Origin: Pseudomonas eucalypticola | GTDB taxonomy: Bacteria > Pseudomonadota > Gammaproteobacteria > Pseudomonadales > Pseudomonadaceae | Direction: 5' to 3' | Length of the DNA stretch: 64,000 bases | Assembly (NCBI RefSeq): GCF_013374995.1 | Contig: NZ_CP056030.1 | Location: 2,574,501-2,638,500, forward strand | Part shown: positions 52,006 to 61,492 of the stretch, one piece after another | How positions within the stretch are numbered: the stretch's first letter is position 1 | Layout of the letters: every line of letters starts with the position of its first letter | Translations under genes and position numbers: made by a program | The notes under the pieces: model-generated | Told to the model about the DNA's origin: nothing | Databases searched by the model: none | Seen by the model: the letters and a program-made list of their open reading frames with translations, nothing else

Positions 52006-53637
52006 GTGATAGTCGGCCCGCGGCTACGAGCGCTTTCTTTTCTCACTCCCAGCGTCGTCGGCCTCGATGACCAAGGCCAGTTGGTCGTCGGCACTATCGC
52101 TCGCGAGCGGCTGCACACCCACCCGCACCTCACCGCATCGCTGTTCAAGCGCTACATGGGCAGTGCTCGGGAAACCCAGCTGGGTACACGAGGGTACCGG
52201 GCGGAAGAGCTCTCGGCGATGCTGCTGCGCAGCCTCAAGGAGGACGCCGAGCGCGCCCTGGGCGAGCCGGTCCACGAAGCGGTGATCAGCGTACCGGCCT
52301 ACTTCAGCGATGCCCAGCGCAAGGCCACGCGCACCGCCGGCGAACTGGCGGGGCTGAAGGTCGAAAAGCTGGTCAACGAACCTACCGCAGCCGCCCTGGC
52401 CTACGGCCTGCAACAGCGTAGCGAAGCGAACTTCCTGGTGTTCGACCTGGGCGGTGGGACCTTCGACGTGTCCATCCTGGAGCTGTTCGAAGGCGTCATG
52501 GAAATACGCGCCAGCGCCGGGGACAACTTCCTGGGCGGTGAAGACTTCGATGACTTGCTGGTGGCGTATTTCATTTCCCGGATTGGCAACGCCGACCTGC
52601 CGGACACGACCCAGCCCGCCATCGTCCAGCGCTTGCGGCGTGAAGCGCAGCGCGTGCGCCATGTTCTGGGGCAGGCACCGGTCGCCCGCTTCAGCCTGAG
52701 GGAGCAGGATCGCGAGTGGGGCCTGGAACTGAGCCAGGGTGAAATGGCGGAGATCGTGAAGCCTTTGCTGGAGCGCCTGCGTGCTCCGATCGAGCGAGCC
52801 ATGCGCGATGCCCGGATCAAGGTCGGCGACCTGGACGAAATCCTTCTGGTGGGCGGCACCACACGTATGCCGCTGGTGCGCAAGCTGGTGGCCTCGCTGT
52901 TCGGCCGCATTCCATCGATGCAGCTCGATCCGGACCAGGTGGTGGCCCAGGGGGCTGCCATCCAGGCGGCGTTGCAGGCCCGCCATGCTTCACTCAAGGA
53001 AGTGGTACTGACCGACGTCTGCCCTTACACCTTGGGCATGGAGATCTCGGTAAAGCGGGGCGCCACTTTTCAGAACGGCTGCTACCTGCCGATCATCGAG
53101 CGCAACACGGTGGTTCCGGTGAGCCGAGTGCAAACTGTTTATACATTGCATGACGGCCAGAAAGTGCTCAACCTGAATATCTTCCAGGGCGAAAGCCGGC
53201 TGGTGCGTAACAACATTTTCCTCGGCGATCTGGAGATCACGGTACCGCCGCGCAAGGCGGGTGAGGTCAGCCTCGAGGTGCGCTTCACGTACGACAACAA
53301 TGGTTTGCTCGAAGCTCAGGTGCACGTGCCGATCACCGGCGAAACCCATCAACTGCTGATCGAGAACAACCCGGGCGTACTGGCACCTGAAGAAATTGCC
53401 CAACGCCTGGCAGCACTGCAAGCCTTGAAAGTCCACCCCCGCGATCAGCAGGTCAACACGCTGCTGATAGCCCGGCTGGACCGGCTGTACCAGGAAAGCC
53501 TCGGCGAAAGCCGTACGCTCATCGCAGGGATGGCGAACCATTTCCAGCAGATACTCGATACCCAGGACGAACCTCTGATCCGCAAGACCCGCAGTGAGAT
53601 CAGCCAGCGTCTTGCGCACTTCGATATCGAGGGTTGA
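52006..53637 (+). CDS. hscC: HscC-type Hsp70 (DnaK family) lacking the first phosphate-binding loop
   Basis: 543 residues with a GTG start. Hsp70 signatures: VINEPTAAALAYG-like block VNEPTAAALAYGLQQ, the second phosphate motif VFDLGGGTFDVSILE and adenosine motif LLVGGTTRMPLVRKL, then a substrate-binding domain with NTVVPVSR and HDGQKVLNLNIFQGE. The N-terminus reads MIVGPRLRALSFLTPSVVGL. Normal HscC has the IDLGTT-x-S loop right after MIVG, and here about 22 residues are missing. No good ribosome site is visible. ATP binding should be impaired, so this may be a decaying gene, although the rest is intact. The J-domain partner follows after three bases. Confidence 0.8.
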   Translation: MIVGPRLRALSFLTPSVVGLDDQGQLVVGTIARERLHTHPHLTASLFKRYMGSARETQLGTRGYRAEELSAMLLRSLKEDAERALGEPVHEAVISVPAYFSDAQRKATRTAGELAGLKVEKLVNEPTAAALAYGLQQRSEANFLVFDLGGGTFDVSILELFEGVMEIRASAGDNFLGGEDFDDLLVAYFISRIGNADLPDTTQPAIVQRLRREAQRVRHVLGQAPVARFSLREQDREWGLELSQGEMAEIVKPLLERLRAPIERAMRDARIKVGDLDEILLVGGTTRMPLVRKLVASLFGRIPSMQLDPDQVVAQGAAIQAALQARHASLKEVVLTDVCPYTLGMEISVKRGATFQNGCYLPIIERNTVVPVSRVQTVYTLHDGQKVLNLNIFQGESRLVRNNIFLGDLEITVPPRKAGEVSLEVRFTYDNNGLLEAQVHVPITGETHQLLIENNPGVLAPEEIAQRLAALQALKVHPRDQQVNTLLIARLDRLYQESLGESRTLIAGMANHFQQILDTQDEPLIRKTRSEISQRLAHFDIEG

Positions 53638-53643
53638 GGGATC

Positions 53644-55041
53644 ATGAGCCACTGGCAACTGCTCGAACTGACCCCGGGCGCTGATGAGCGCAGCATCAAG
53701 CGTGCCTATGCACGCTTGTTGAAAGTTCACCGCCCGGACGAAGACCCGGCAGCCTTCCAGCGCTTGCGAGAGGCCTATGAGGCCTCGCTAGCCGATGCCC
53801 GATGGCGAGCGCAGGATGATGAAGAAGAAGTCGCACTCGCGGTGGTCGAAGACCAGCCCGCTATCGAGACCGCCACACAGGTCGCGCCAATGGCGCGGGA
53901 GGAGCACGCGGCGCTGACACCCGCCGCCTGGGAGGAAATTCCACTCGCTGCCAGCCCCCCGGAACCCTCGTTGGCGGTGATGCAGCAATGGTTGGCCCAG
54001 GGCAAGGAGGCCGAGGTGCTCGACGCTCTGCGCCAATGGCTCGCCAGCGACTGGCTGCTGCGCTTCGAGCGGCGCCAGGAGTTCGAGCAGCACGTGCTGC
54101 AGTGGTTGGAATCGGCGCCGCAATGGTCACTGGCTTTTTTCGAGCGCGCCTGCCAAGTCATGGGCTGGAGCGAAGCCCAGGATGATTTGCCTTGCGAATA
54201 CCGGCGCTGGGAGGGCTTGATCCAACGCTGCGAGCGGCAGGCGCTTCAGGAGCGTGTGAGTGCCGACCTGGCCGGCTACGACGATGACAAACGGCTAGGG
54301 CAGGTCGCGGCATTGCTGTTCAAGCCGCTCACTGACCGCCGCCGTCGTGAAATCGCCGACGGTTTTTCAGGCCATGATTGGCAGCGTTTTTCCGAATTGG
54401 CTGAATCCATCGAACACCAGAACCGCGATTTGCCCAAGCGCCTTGGGCTGCAGCCGCTGGACAACTGGCGGGACTGGTTGCCGGCCAGCAGTTTCAAGGG
54501 CCTGTACGGGTTCCTGTGGTTCGCGTTGGCGCTGCTGGTCGGGTATTCGCTGCTGGACCACCCGCAACGAGTCGATGGGCTGGCTGCCGCGCTGGCCGTC
54601 CTGATTTTCATTCCGGGTGCAATGTATCTGGGCAATACCGTCTACCGCTTCTGGTCGATGGTGGCGGTGTCGGCCGTGTCGTTGGATATCCGGCTGAGCC
54701 AGCTGCTGGTCCCGCCCCGTTGGTATCGGCGAGGTGCTGGACTCCTGCTGCTGCGGCAAATCGTGCCGGCCATTGTGCCTGCCATTTATGCCGCCGTATG
54801 GTCGCGCAGTGTGCCGGGTTTGCGCTGGCTCAGCCCGCTGCTGGTGTACCTGGGCACGTTGTATTTCACCCACGTGGCGCTGAGCGGCGGCAAGCCCTCG
54901 ATCTGGAACCGGGCTGCACGGGCTACCAAGGGTCAGATGGCGCGCTTGCCTTGGCGCGGCCTGTGGCAGGGGGCTCTGATCTGCCTGGCGGGTTTGGCGA
55001 TGGGGTTCTACCTGTATGTGCATTCCAGGCTCAAGGGTTAG
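53644..55041 (+). CDS. J-domain membrane protein, HscC co-chaperone (DjlB/DjlC-like)
   Basis: 465 residues. The N-terminal short J-domain (residues 1-50) is MSHWQLLELTPGADERSIKR, then AYARLLKVHRPDEDPAAFQR; the usual HPD reads HRPDED as in E. coli DjlB/DjlC. A helical middle follows. Hydrophobic segments cluster at about residues 288-330, 360-395 and 440-460. DjlB and DjlC work with HscC, and here the gene follows hscC directly. The C-terminal membrane part places it in the inner membrane. Confidence 0.82.
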   Translation: MSHWQLLELTPGADERSIKRAYARLLKVHRPDEDPAAFQRLREAYEASLADARWRAQDDEEEVALAVVEDQPAIETATQVAPMAREEHAALTPAAWEEIPLAASPPEPSLAVMQQWLAQGKEAEVLDALRQWLASDWLLRFERRQEFEQHVLQWLESAPQWSLAFFERACQVMGWSEAQDDLPCEYRRWEGLIQRCERQALQERVSADLAGYDDDKRLGQVAALLFKPLTDRRRREIADGFSGHDWQRFSELAESIEHQNRDLPKRLGLQPLDNWRDWLPASSFKGLYGFLWFALALLVGYSLLDHPQRVDGLAAALAVLIFIPGAMYLGNTVYRFWSMVAVSAVSLDIRLSQLLVPPRWYRRGAGLLLLRQIVPAIVPAIYAAVWSRSVPGLRWLSPLLVYLGTLYFTHVALSGGKPSIWNRAARATKGQMARLPWRGLWQGALICLAGLAMGFYLYVHSRLKG

Positions 55042-55141
55042 TCCGGCGAGTGAGCAGTCGATGACGGTGACCTGTTCGTCTCAAGCCATCGTTTCACGGC
55101 AAAATGGCGACTCATTCGGCGCCTCTATTGCTAAGGGACCG

Positions 55142-55164
55142 GAGGCGCGGTATCTCTGCGCCTC
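55142..55164. other. Stem-loop near the end of the OYE-pirin-hydrolase operon
   Basis: GAGGCGC and GCGCCTC form a 7-bp stem with a nine-base loop, between the convergent J-protein and hydrolase genes. No T tract is present, so a terminator role is only possible. The rest of 55042-55181 is gene-free. Confidence 0.35.
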
Positions 55165-55181
55165 GGGTCGTGAGCAGGGAA

Positions 55182-55766
55182 TCAGTCGCCAAACGCTTCC
55201 ATCAGCACCTGAACCAATTGACCGCCTTCTGGGGTCGCCCAACTGCCGGCCAACTCGGCGATCAACTGGTTGGTGGTGGTCAGCGTCACACCGGCTTTAT
55301 CCATACGGCGCAGGGCGATGTCATCAGCCATTGCCGTAGGCGAAGCACCACCATCAGCTACGACCTGAACCTCGAAACCATCGCGTACCAGCGACAGCGC
55401 CGGGTATACCGTACAGACGTCGTTGGTCACGCCAGCGATGATGAGTTTTTTGCGACCTGTGGCTTCCACGGCGGCGGCAAAGTTTTCGTCGTCCATCGCA
55501 TTGACGATGCCCAGACGCTTGATACGACCGGCGAATTCGGTCGGCAGGATCTCTTCCAGCTCGCTCAGCAGAGGTCCCTGTGCATACTCCTCCATGCTAG
55601 ACGTCAGCACGACCGGCAGCTTGAGAATGCGTGCCGCTTTGGCGAGCATCAGCGCGTTGCGCTTGAGTTCTTCGAACGGCATGGACTTCGCCCAACCCAT
55701 GGTGCCGACCTGGTGGTCGATCAGCAGGAGTGCAGCATTGTCGGCAGAAAATTTTTCGTACGTCAT
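55182..55766 (-). CDS. Isochorismatase-family cysteine hydrolase, YcaC-like
   Basis: 194 residues starting MTYEKFSADNAALLLIDHQV, with the catalytic Asp in LLIDHQVG and the nucleophile Cys in IAGVTNDVCTVYPALSLV. The remaining Lys lies in the GRIKRLG region or nearby. YcaC-type enzymes are hydrolases of unknown natural substrate. Last gene of the operon with pirin and OYE; the gap to pirin is 51 bases. Confidence 0.87.
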   Translation of the reverse strand: MTYEKFSADNAALLLIDHQVGTMGWAKSMPFEELKRNALMLAKAARILKLPVVLTSSMEEYAQGPLLSELEEILPTEFAGRIKRLGIVNAMDDENFAAAVEATGRKKLIIAGVTNDVCTVYPALSLVRDGFEVQVVADGGASPTAMADDIALRRMDKAGVTLTTTNQLIAELAGSWATPEGGQLVQVLMEAFGD

Positions 55767-55817
55767 GGTCTTTCTCCTAGCGATTGTATGGGGTAGATCA
55801 CCCCGGTTGGGGTTGCT

Positions 55818-56657
55818 TCAAGGGGCAGCTTGCAGATTTCCAAATGCACCGCGCTGATAACCGCTGACTGCCTTGGTCAATGCCTCTGCGGAAGCGAGCG
55901 CCAGTGACCCCTGCCAAAACACGGGTTGGTGCAAAGGAACGCCTGAAAACATGACGGCTTTGGCGTGGCCTTGGTTTGCCGTCAGGGTCACGATTCGATT
56001 CGCAGTTTGGGGCAGGGCTACAGCCGCTTCTGGCGTGGCCAGACCGAAGGGTTGGCCATCGACCAAAACCTCGCCATCAATGGGCATCACAAAGGCGACA
56101 TGGCCATCGGGAACAGGGATCGCGACTTCACCGCCATCCTCCAGTGAGATGTCCAGAAGGCGTACTTCCGTCGGCATCACCAGTGGCGATACAGCACCCT
56201 CGAAACTTCCGAAGGGCACGCGGATCTTTGCTCCTGGTTTGTGAATGGAAGGCACATCCTGAGCTTCAAGACTCAACGCAAAGGGGGCCGCGTCCTGCTT
56301 TCGCTCCGGTAAATTGATGAATATCTGAAGCATGTGAACAGTCTTACCGGATTCTGCTGGAACCTCCTCATGCACGATGCCTTGGCCTGCTGCCGTCCAG
56401 TGCAGCCCACCCGGTTGGATAAGAGTGCGGTTACCCAAAGAGTCCCGGTTATCGATTCCTGTTTCCGAGTCCAGAAAAAGGTACGAGACCGCTGAAAAAC
56501 CCGCATGGGGATGGGGTGGGAACGTCGGCCCGCTGATCCAGGCGTGATCAACACCCAAAAATGGATCGATGGGTCTCGCGTAATGGTCACCACGCAGGCT
56601 GAACGCCCTGAATTGGCTACCGTGGTTCATGCGCTGCAAACGTGCACTGGATGACAT
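55818..56657 (-). CDS. Pirin-family bicupin
   Basis: 279 residues. The pirin N-cupin signatures are present: DPFLGVDHAWISGPTFPPHPHAGFSAVSYLF with the metal-binding His pair, and PGGLHWTAAGQGIVHEEVP with the further His and Glu. The C-cupin covers about residues 165-265. Some bacterial pirins degrade quercetin or act as redox regulators; the role here is unknown. It overlaps no gene, and starts 10 bases after the OYE stop. Confidence 0.9.
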   Translation of the reverse strand: MSSSARLQRMNHGSQFRAFSLRGDHYARPIDPFLGVDHAWISGPTFPPHPHAGFSAVSYLFLDSETGIDNRDSLGNRTLIQPGGLHWTAAGQGIVHEEVPAESGKTVHMLQIFINLPERKQDAAPFALSLEAQDVPSIHKPGAKIRVPFGSFEGAVSPLVMPTEVRLLDISLEDGGEVAIPVPDGHVAFVMPIDGEVLVDGQPFGLATPEAAVALPQTANRIVTLTANQGHAKAVMFSGVPLHQPVFWQGSLALASAEALTKAVSGYQRGAFGNLQAAP

Positions 56658-56667
56658 GACGGTCTCC

Positions 56668-57732
56668 TTATGCCCGTTCGGGCATGGCTGGATAGTCGAT
56701 GTAGCCTTCAGCGCCAGGAGCGTAGAAAAGGTCTTTGTTCGGTACGTTCAACTCAGCACCGGCCAGGAAGCGTCGCGGCAAATCAGGGTTGGCCAGGAAT
56801 GCGCCACCGAACACAGCCGCGTCAGCCTTGCCTTCTTCGATCAGGGACTGGGCGCTTTCTTTGGTCTGGCCACTGCCGATCAGGTAGCTGCCGTCGAACA
56901 GGGGACGCAGGGCTGCGTGGTAGTCGAACTGGGCACCAAACAGCGCCACGTGCAGGTAGGCGAGGTTCAGACCACGCAGTTGCGTGACCAGATAGGTGTA
57001 GGTTTCCTGCGGGTTGGCATCGACGATGTCGTTGAAGTTCATCTCCGGTGAGATCTTGATACCTACGCGGTTGCCACCGACTTCACTGACCATGGCAGCG
57101 AGTACCTCCAGGACGAAGCGTGTGCGGTTTTCGACCGAGCCACCGTATTGGTCATCGCGCTGGTTGCTCCCAGTGGACAGGAATTGCTCCGGCAGGTAAC
57201 CGGAAGCTGCATGCAGCTCGACACCGTCGAAACCGGCTTCAATTGCCAGGTGGGCCGCGTTGCGGTATCCAGCGACAACATCGGCAATTTCCGAAACGGT
57301 CAGTGCGTGCGGGGTGACGAAATCTTGCAGGCCAGTTGCAGTATAGGTCTGCCCCGCTGCCCTGATCGCCGAAGGAGCTTGGGGCTGTGCGCCGTTCGGC
57401 AGGAGCGATGGATGGGACACACGTCCGCAGTGCATCAATTGCATGAAGATGCGACCGCCGCGCGCATGAACGGCGCTCGTGACTTTCTTCCAGGCGGCCA
57501 CTTGGTCAGCGGTTTCGATACCAGGGGTGCGTACGTAGCCTTTGCCCATGGCAACCGGGAACACACCTTCGCTGATGATCAGGCCTGCGGAAGCACGCTG
57601 GGAGTAGTAAGTGGTGACGAGATCGGATGGTACGCCCGCGTCGTCAGAGCGCGAGCGAGTCATCGGCGCCATGACCATACGGTTGGAGAGGGTGTAACGA
57701 CCTACTTTGACTTCGGAAAAAAGAGAATTCAT
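56668..57732 (-). CDS. Old Yellow Enzyme (NemA/XenB-like NADH:flavin oxidoreductase)
   Basis: 354 residues starting MNSLFSEVKVGRYTLSNRMV. Conserved FMN and substrate blocks: MAPMTRSRSDDAGVPSD, IFMQLMHCGRVSHPSLLPNG, GFDGVELHAASGYLPEQFL with NQRDDQYGGSVENRTRFVLEV, and LIGSGQTKESAQSLIEEGKA. This is the NemA/XenB group that reduces enones, maleimides and nitro compounds. First gene of a three-gene operon, divergent from a LysR gene. Confidence 0.9.
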   Translation of the reverse strand: MNSLFSEVKVGRYTLSNRMVMAPMTRSRSDDAGVPSDLVTTYYSQRASAGLIISEGVFPVAMGKGYVRTPGIETADQVAAWKKVTSAVHARGGRIFMQLMHCGRVSHPSLLPNGAQPQAPSAIRAAGQTYTATGLQDFVTPHALTVSEIADVVAGYRNAAHLAIEAGFDGVELHAASGYLPEQFLSTGSNQRDDQYGGSVENRTRFVLEVLAAMVSEVGGNRVGIKISPEMNFNDIVDANPQETYTYLVTQLRGLNLAYLHVALFGAQFDYHAALRPLFDGSYLIGSGQTKESAQSLIEEGKADAAVFGGAFLANPDLPRRFLAGAELNVPNKDLFYAPGAEGYIDYPAMPERA

Positions 57733-57833
57733 TGCGGTGGTCCTCAGGGGTGATGGGGTCCATGATTAATCAATCCGTTTCCGGGATAAATCCGGTAAAA
57801 TTGAAATCACTGATCCACTGATGGAGCAATGGA

Positions 57834-58715
57834 GTGGAGTATCTGAATGACATGGCGTTGTTCGTCGAAGTTGTGAAGGTCCGCAGTTTTCGAAAGGCTG
57901 CCGAGGGGCTGGATATGCCGAATTCAACACTATCGAGGCGAATCAGCGGCCTGGAAAAGGCCATTGGCCTACGACTGCTGCATCGCACAACCCGCAAAAT
58001 TGAACTGACCGAGGCGGGGCAGTTGTATTACGAGCGCTGCAAGCGGATCGTCGACGAGGCGAGACTTGCTCATGAGCAATTGGGAGAGATGCTCGCGCGT
58101 CCGAGCGGGCTTTTGCGCGCTTCGCTTCCAGTGGATTTTGCCAATGTCTACCTGGCCCCGCTGATTGCCGAGTTCGCTCGGCAGTACCCGGGTATCAGCT
58201 TTGATTTCGACCTCACGCCCCGGCAGGTGGATCTGATCAGCGAACCCGTCGACGTGGTGATCCGCATGGGCGAGCCTCCAAGCTCTAATCTGATTGCGCG
58301 AAAGCTGGCCAGCCTGCAACGCTTCCTGTACGCCTCACCGCGGTACCTGGAGGTGTCAGGAGAGCCACGATCACCTGTGGATTTGGCTCACCACGACTGC
58401 TTACGGTTGCGCGGCCCAGGTTCCGATCGCTGGACGCTGTCGGGCAAGGGTGAAACAGAGCAGGTCGATATCGGTGGGCGTTTCGAACTCAACAGTGTTG
58501 GGATGTTGAGACGTTTGGCGTCGTTGGACCTGGGGATTACTTTGCTCCCGGAGGGAATCGCCGCTCAGGATGTGGCGCAGGGAAAACTGCGACGAATTCT
58601 GCCTGACTGGCAGGGCTCACCTGTCTCGGTGTATGCCCTTACTGAAACACGATTGCTTCCTGCCAAGACCCAGCGGTTCATCGAATTCGTGCGCGATAAA
58701 CTAGCCGCCCAATAG
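57834..58715 (+). CDS. LysR-family regulator, divergent from the OYE operon
   Basis: 293 residues with a GTG start. The helix-turn-helix region (MALFVEVVKVRSFRKAAEGL, MPNSTLSRRISGLEKAIG) matches the AaeR/DmlR-like subgroup. The effector part contains SLPVDFANVYLAPLIAEFA and PVDVVIRMGEPPSSNLIARK. The OYE gene starts 101 bases away on the other strand. It is likely an activator or repressor of the OYE-pirin-hydrolase operon. Confidence 0.88.
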   Translation: MEYLNDMALFVEVVKVRSFRKAAEGLDMPNSTLSRRISGLEKAIGLRLLHRTTRKIELTEAGQLYYERCKRIVDEARLAHEQLGEMLARPSGLLRASLPVDFANVYLAPLIAEFARQYPGISFDFDLTPRQVDLISEPVDVVIRMGEPPSSNLIARKLASLQRFLYASPRYLEVSGEPRSPVDLAHHDCLRLRGPGSDRWTLSGKGETEQVDIGGRFELNSVGMLRRLASLDLGITLLPEGIAAQDVAQGKLRRILPDWQGSPVSVYALTETRLLPAKTQRFIEFVRDKLAAQ

Positions 58716-58821
58716 CAGCCCTCGGATGCTTTTGGAGCAGCAGGAGTGCGCTCACCGATCAGCGCGCCCCGCCCGCAGCAGCTACAGTGGTGCCCATTGA
58801 CGTCGTTTGAGGTTGGCGGCC

Positions 58822-59736
58822 GTGGACAGGTTTCTGGAGATGAAAGTGCTGTTGGCGGTCGTGGACGCCGAGAGCTTTGCCGCGGGTGCCCGGGTGGTGG
58901 GGATGTCGCCGCCCAGTGTGACCCGCGTGATCGCGGGGCTGGAGGCGCGGTTGGGCACGCTGTTGCTGGCACGCAGTACCCGCAGCCTGCGGCTGACCGA
59001 GGCGGGACGGCGCTATGCGCAGGACTGCCGGCGCATCTTGCTGGAGCTGGAAGAGGCCGAGGAACTGGCCGCCGGTGGTACCTTGCGGGCCCGCGGCAAC
59101 CTGACGGTCACGGCGCCGGTGATGTTCGGGGAGTCGTTTCTGATGCCGCTGATCACCGAGTACCTGGACCGCCACCCGCAGGTCACGGTGAACGCGGTGC
59201 TGGTGGATCGCCTGGTCAACCTGGTGGAGGAGGGCGTGGATGTGGCCGTACGCATCGGCACGTTGCCCGACAGCAGTCTGCAGGCGGTGCAAGTGGGCAG
59301 TATCCGCCCGGTGGTGTGCGCCGCCCCGGGCTTTCTGGCCCGCGTCGGCCGGCTGACGCAGCCGGAGGAGGTGCTGGCGCTGCCGGTGGTGATGTCCTCG
59401 GCCAGCGACTTGCTCACCGCGTGGCATTTCCAGCGGCAGGGGCAGGCCGTGGTCCTGCACCCGCAGCCGCGCCTGCTGGTGAGCTCCAACCAGGCGGCCA
59501 TCAATGCGGCGCGGCTGGGCTGGGGGTTGACGCGGGTACTGTCCTACCAGGCAGCGCAGTGGGTGCAGAAGGGCGAGCTTGAGGTGGTGCTCCAGGCATT
59601 CCAGACCCCGGCGCTTCCCGTGAACATCCTGTACCAGGCCGACCGGCAGGTGCTGGCCAAGGTGCGAACCTTCGTTGACCATTGCGCCAGCCGCCTGCTT
59701 GCCGACAGCGCGCTGCACGCCGCGGCGCAGGGCTGA
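58822..59736 (+). CDS. LysR-family regulator
   Basis: About 304 residues with a GTG start chosen at 58822 (VDRFLEMKVLLAVVDAESFA); a TTG at 58807 is also possible. Helix-turn-helix: AGARVVGMSPPSVTRVIAGL. The effector domain carries LTVTAPVMFGESFLMPLITE and DVAVRIGTLPDSSLQAVQVG. The next gene is another LysR, separated by three bases, so both are probably on one message. Target unknown. Confidence 0.87.
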   Translation: MDRFLEMKVLLAVVDAESFAAGARVVGMSPPSVTRVIAGLEARLGTLLLARSTRSLRLTEAGRRYAQDCRRILLELEEAEELAAGGTLRARGNLTVTAPVMFGESFLMPLITEYLDRHPQVTVNAVLVDRLVNLVEEGVDVAVRIGTLPDSSLQAVQVGSIRPVVCAAPGFLARVGRLTQPEEVLALPVVMSSASDLLTAWHFQRQGQAVVLHPQPRLLVSSNQAAINAARLGWGLTRVLSYQAAQWVQKGELEVVLQAFQTPALPVNILYQADRQVLAKVRTFVDHCASRLLADSALHAAAQG

Positions 59737-59739
59737 CGA

Positions 59740-60630
59740 ATGGGGCGTTATCGCGAGATGCACACTTTCGTCACCGTGGCCCAGGCCGGCAGCCTGGCGG
59801 CAGCGGCCCGTCAGTTGCAGCAGTCGCCGGCCACGGTCATGCGCACGATCGCTGCGCTGGAAGCGCGCCTGCGCAGCAGGCTGCTGATACGCGGGCCGCG
59901 CGGCGCGCGCTTGAGCGAGGCAGGCGAGAGCTTCGCGCAACGCTGCGAGCACATCTTGGCGCAGACCCATGTGGCCGAGTGTGCCGCTGCCGGCCTGCAC
60001 GCCAGCCCCGAAGGGCCATTGACGATCGCCTTGCCGCTGCTGATCGATGCTCAGGTGTTCACCCCCATCGCGGTTGCCTACCTCGATGCGTTTCCCCGGG
60101 TGCGCTTGTCGATCAAGGCCTGCGAAGGCGTGCCCAGGTTGCTCAAGGAAGGCATCGATGTGGCTCTCGTGGTCGGTGCGTTACCCGATTCGTCCGAGTT
60201 TGCCTTGGCGTTGGGCAAGGCCCGGCCGGTCCTGTGCGCTGCGCCGGCCTATCTGGCGAAGTGGGGACGGCCTGTCACCCTGGACGAACTCAACGCCCAT
60301 CGGGCGGTAGTCGTCTCGTCGCCCAGCCAGGACCCACCCTGGCGCAACAGCGCCAACCGTCTGCTGAAACCGGCCAGGGTGCTGACGTGCACCACCCAGC
60401 GCGGCGCCATCCAAGCGGCGATGCTCGGGCTGGGGCTGATTCGCTGCATGAGCCACGAGGTACATGGGGAACTGGCCAGTGGCGCGCTTGAACCGATACT
60501 GCCTGGCTGGGCCGGGGAGGACGTGCCGGTGCATTTGATCTACCGCCATGGCCGTCGCGCCGAAGCGCGAGTGCGCTCCTTCATCGACTTCGTCACGCCC
60601 TTGTTACGTCGTCATCCTGCCTTTCACTAG
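59740..60630 (+). CDS. LysR-family regulator, tandem with the previous one
   Basis: 296 residues starting MGRYREMHTFVTVAQAGSLA. Helix-turn-helix AARQLQQSPATVMRTIAALE. Effector domain GPLTIALPLLIDAQVFTPIA and DVALVVGALPDSSEFALALG. It is a paralogue of the gene just upstream, by similar layout and the shared -ALPDSS- pattern. The glutathione transferase and PPOX fusion genes downstream are plausible targets. Confidence 0.87.
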   Translation: MGRYREMHTFVTVAQAGSLAAAARQLQQSPATVMRTIAALEARLRSRLLIRGPRGARLSEAGESFAQRCEHILAQTHVAECAAAGLHASPEGPLTIALPLLIDAQVFTPIAVAYLDAFPRVRLSIKACEGVPRLLKEGIDVALVVGALPDSSEFALALGKARPVLCAAPAYLAKWGRPVTLDELNAHRAVVVSSPSQDPPWRNSANRLLKPARVLTCTTQRGAIQAAMLGLGLIRCMSHEVHGELASGALEPILPGWAGEDVPVHLIYRHGRRAEARVRSFIDFVTPLLRRHPAFH

Positions 60631-60633
60631 GCG

Positions 60634-60709
60634 CTGTATGAAATGCATCCCAACTCGGCCATGCTGCGTTGAAAACAGGCTCGCCTTCGCTGGAATACAT
60701 TTCATACAG
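60634..60709. repeat. Inverted repeat before the glutathione transferase gene
   Basis: CTGTATGAAATG (60634-60645) and its exact reverse complement (60698-60709) form a 12-bp perfect arm pair that extends to 16 of 19 bases. The arms are separated by 52 bases. It starts four bases after the LysR stop and sits about 124 bases upstream of the transferase start, so it may be an operator or a message-end structure. Confidence 0.45.
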
Positions 60710-60832
60710 ACCCTCGGTCGGTTTGTTCCGGAAAACGGAATTATGGATTGCCCAGGGTGGTGATTCTGCTGGGCAGTCCGTGAGCGCAACATGGCTGCAC
60801 TGCGTTATCACTCGCCCTTGCGGAGCCAACCC

Positions 60833-61459
60833 ATGCCACATGCCATCAAGCTGTACCATCATCCCCTGTCCGGCCACTCCCACCGCGTCCAGTTGCTGCT
60901 GTCATTGCTCGGGTTGCCCACGGAGCTGATCAAGATCGACCTGGCCAAAGGCGAGCACAAGACACCTGCGTTCCTGGCCCTCAACGCCTTCGGCCAGGTG
61001 CCGGTACTCGATGACCAGGGCACCGTGCTCAGCGACTCCAACGCCATGCTGGTGTACTTGGCCAAGACCTACGGCACGGCCAGCTGGAAACCCCAGGACC
61101 CGCTGGCCGAAGCGCGGGTACAGCGCTGGTTGTCAGTGGCTGCCGGCCAACTGGCCTACGGGCCGGCCGCGGCACGTCTGGTCACGGTGTTCGGTGCGGC
61201 GTTCAATGCCGATGAGGTGATTACCCGGGCCCATGCATTGCTCAAGGTGATGGACCGTGAACTGGCGGGCAGCGCGTACCTGGCCGGGCCCGAACCGACC
61301 ATCGCGGATGTGGCCAACTACAGTTATATCGCCCACGCGCCGGAAGGGAATGTGTCGCTGCATGACTACCCCCACGTTCGCGCCTGGCTGCAGCGTATCG
61401 AGGCGCTGCCCGGCTTCGTGCCCATGGTCCGCACCGCCGTGGGCCTGCAAGCCCACTAA
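60833..61459 (+). CDS. Glutathione transferase
   Basis: About 208 residues starting [20 protein letters not shown], with Ser at the active site position. [20 protein letters not shown] carries the cis-Pro and DSNA glutathione site. [19 protein letters not shown] is the C-terminal N-capping box. It lies 33 bases upstream of a PPOX-reductase fusion and is probably cotranscribed. Confidence 0.9.
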   Translation: MPHAIKLYHHPLSGHSHRVQLLLSLLGLPTELIKIDLAKGEHKTPAFLALNAFGQVPVLDDQGTVLSDSNAMLVYLAKTYGTASWKPQDPLAEARVQRWLSVAAGQLAYGPAAARLVTVFGAAFNADEVITRAHALLKVMDRELAGSAYLAGPEPTIADVANYSYIAHAPEGNVSLHDYPHVRAWLQRIEALPGFVPMVRTAVGLQAH

Positions 61460-61492
61460 GCGCCGCGGCACATTGATCGAGGAGCCTGCGCC

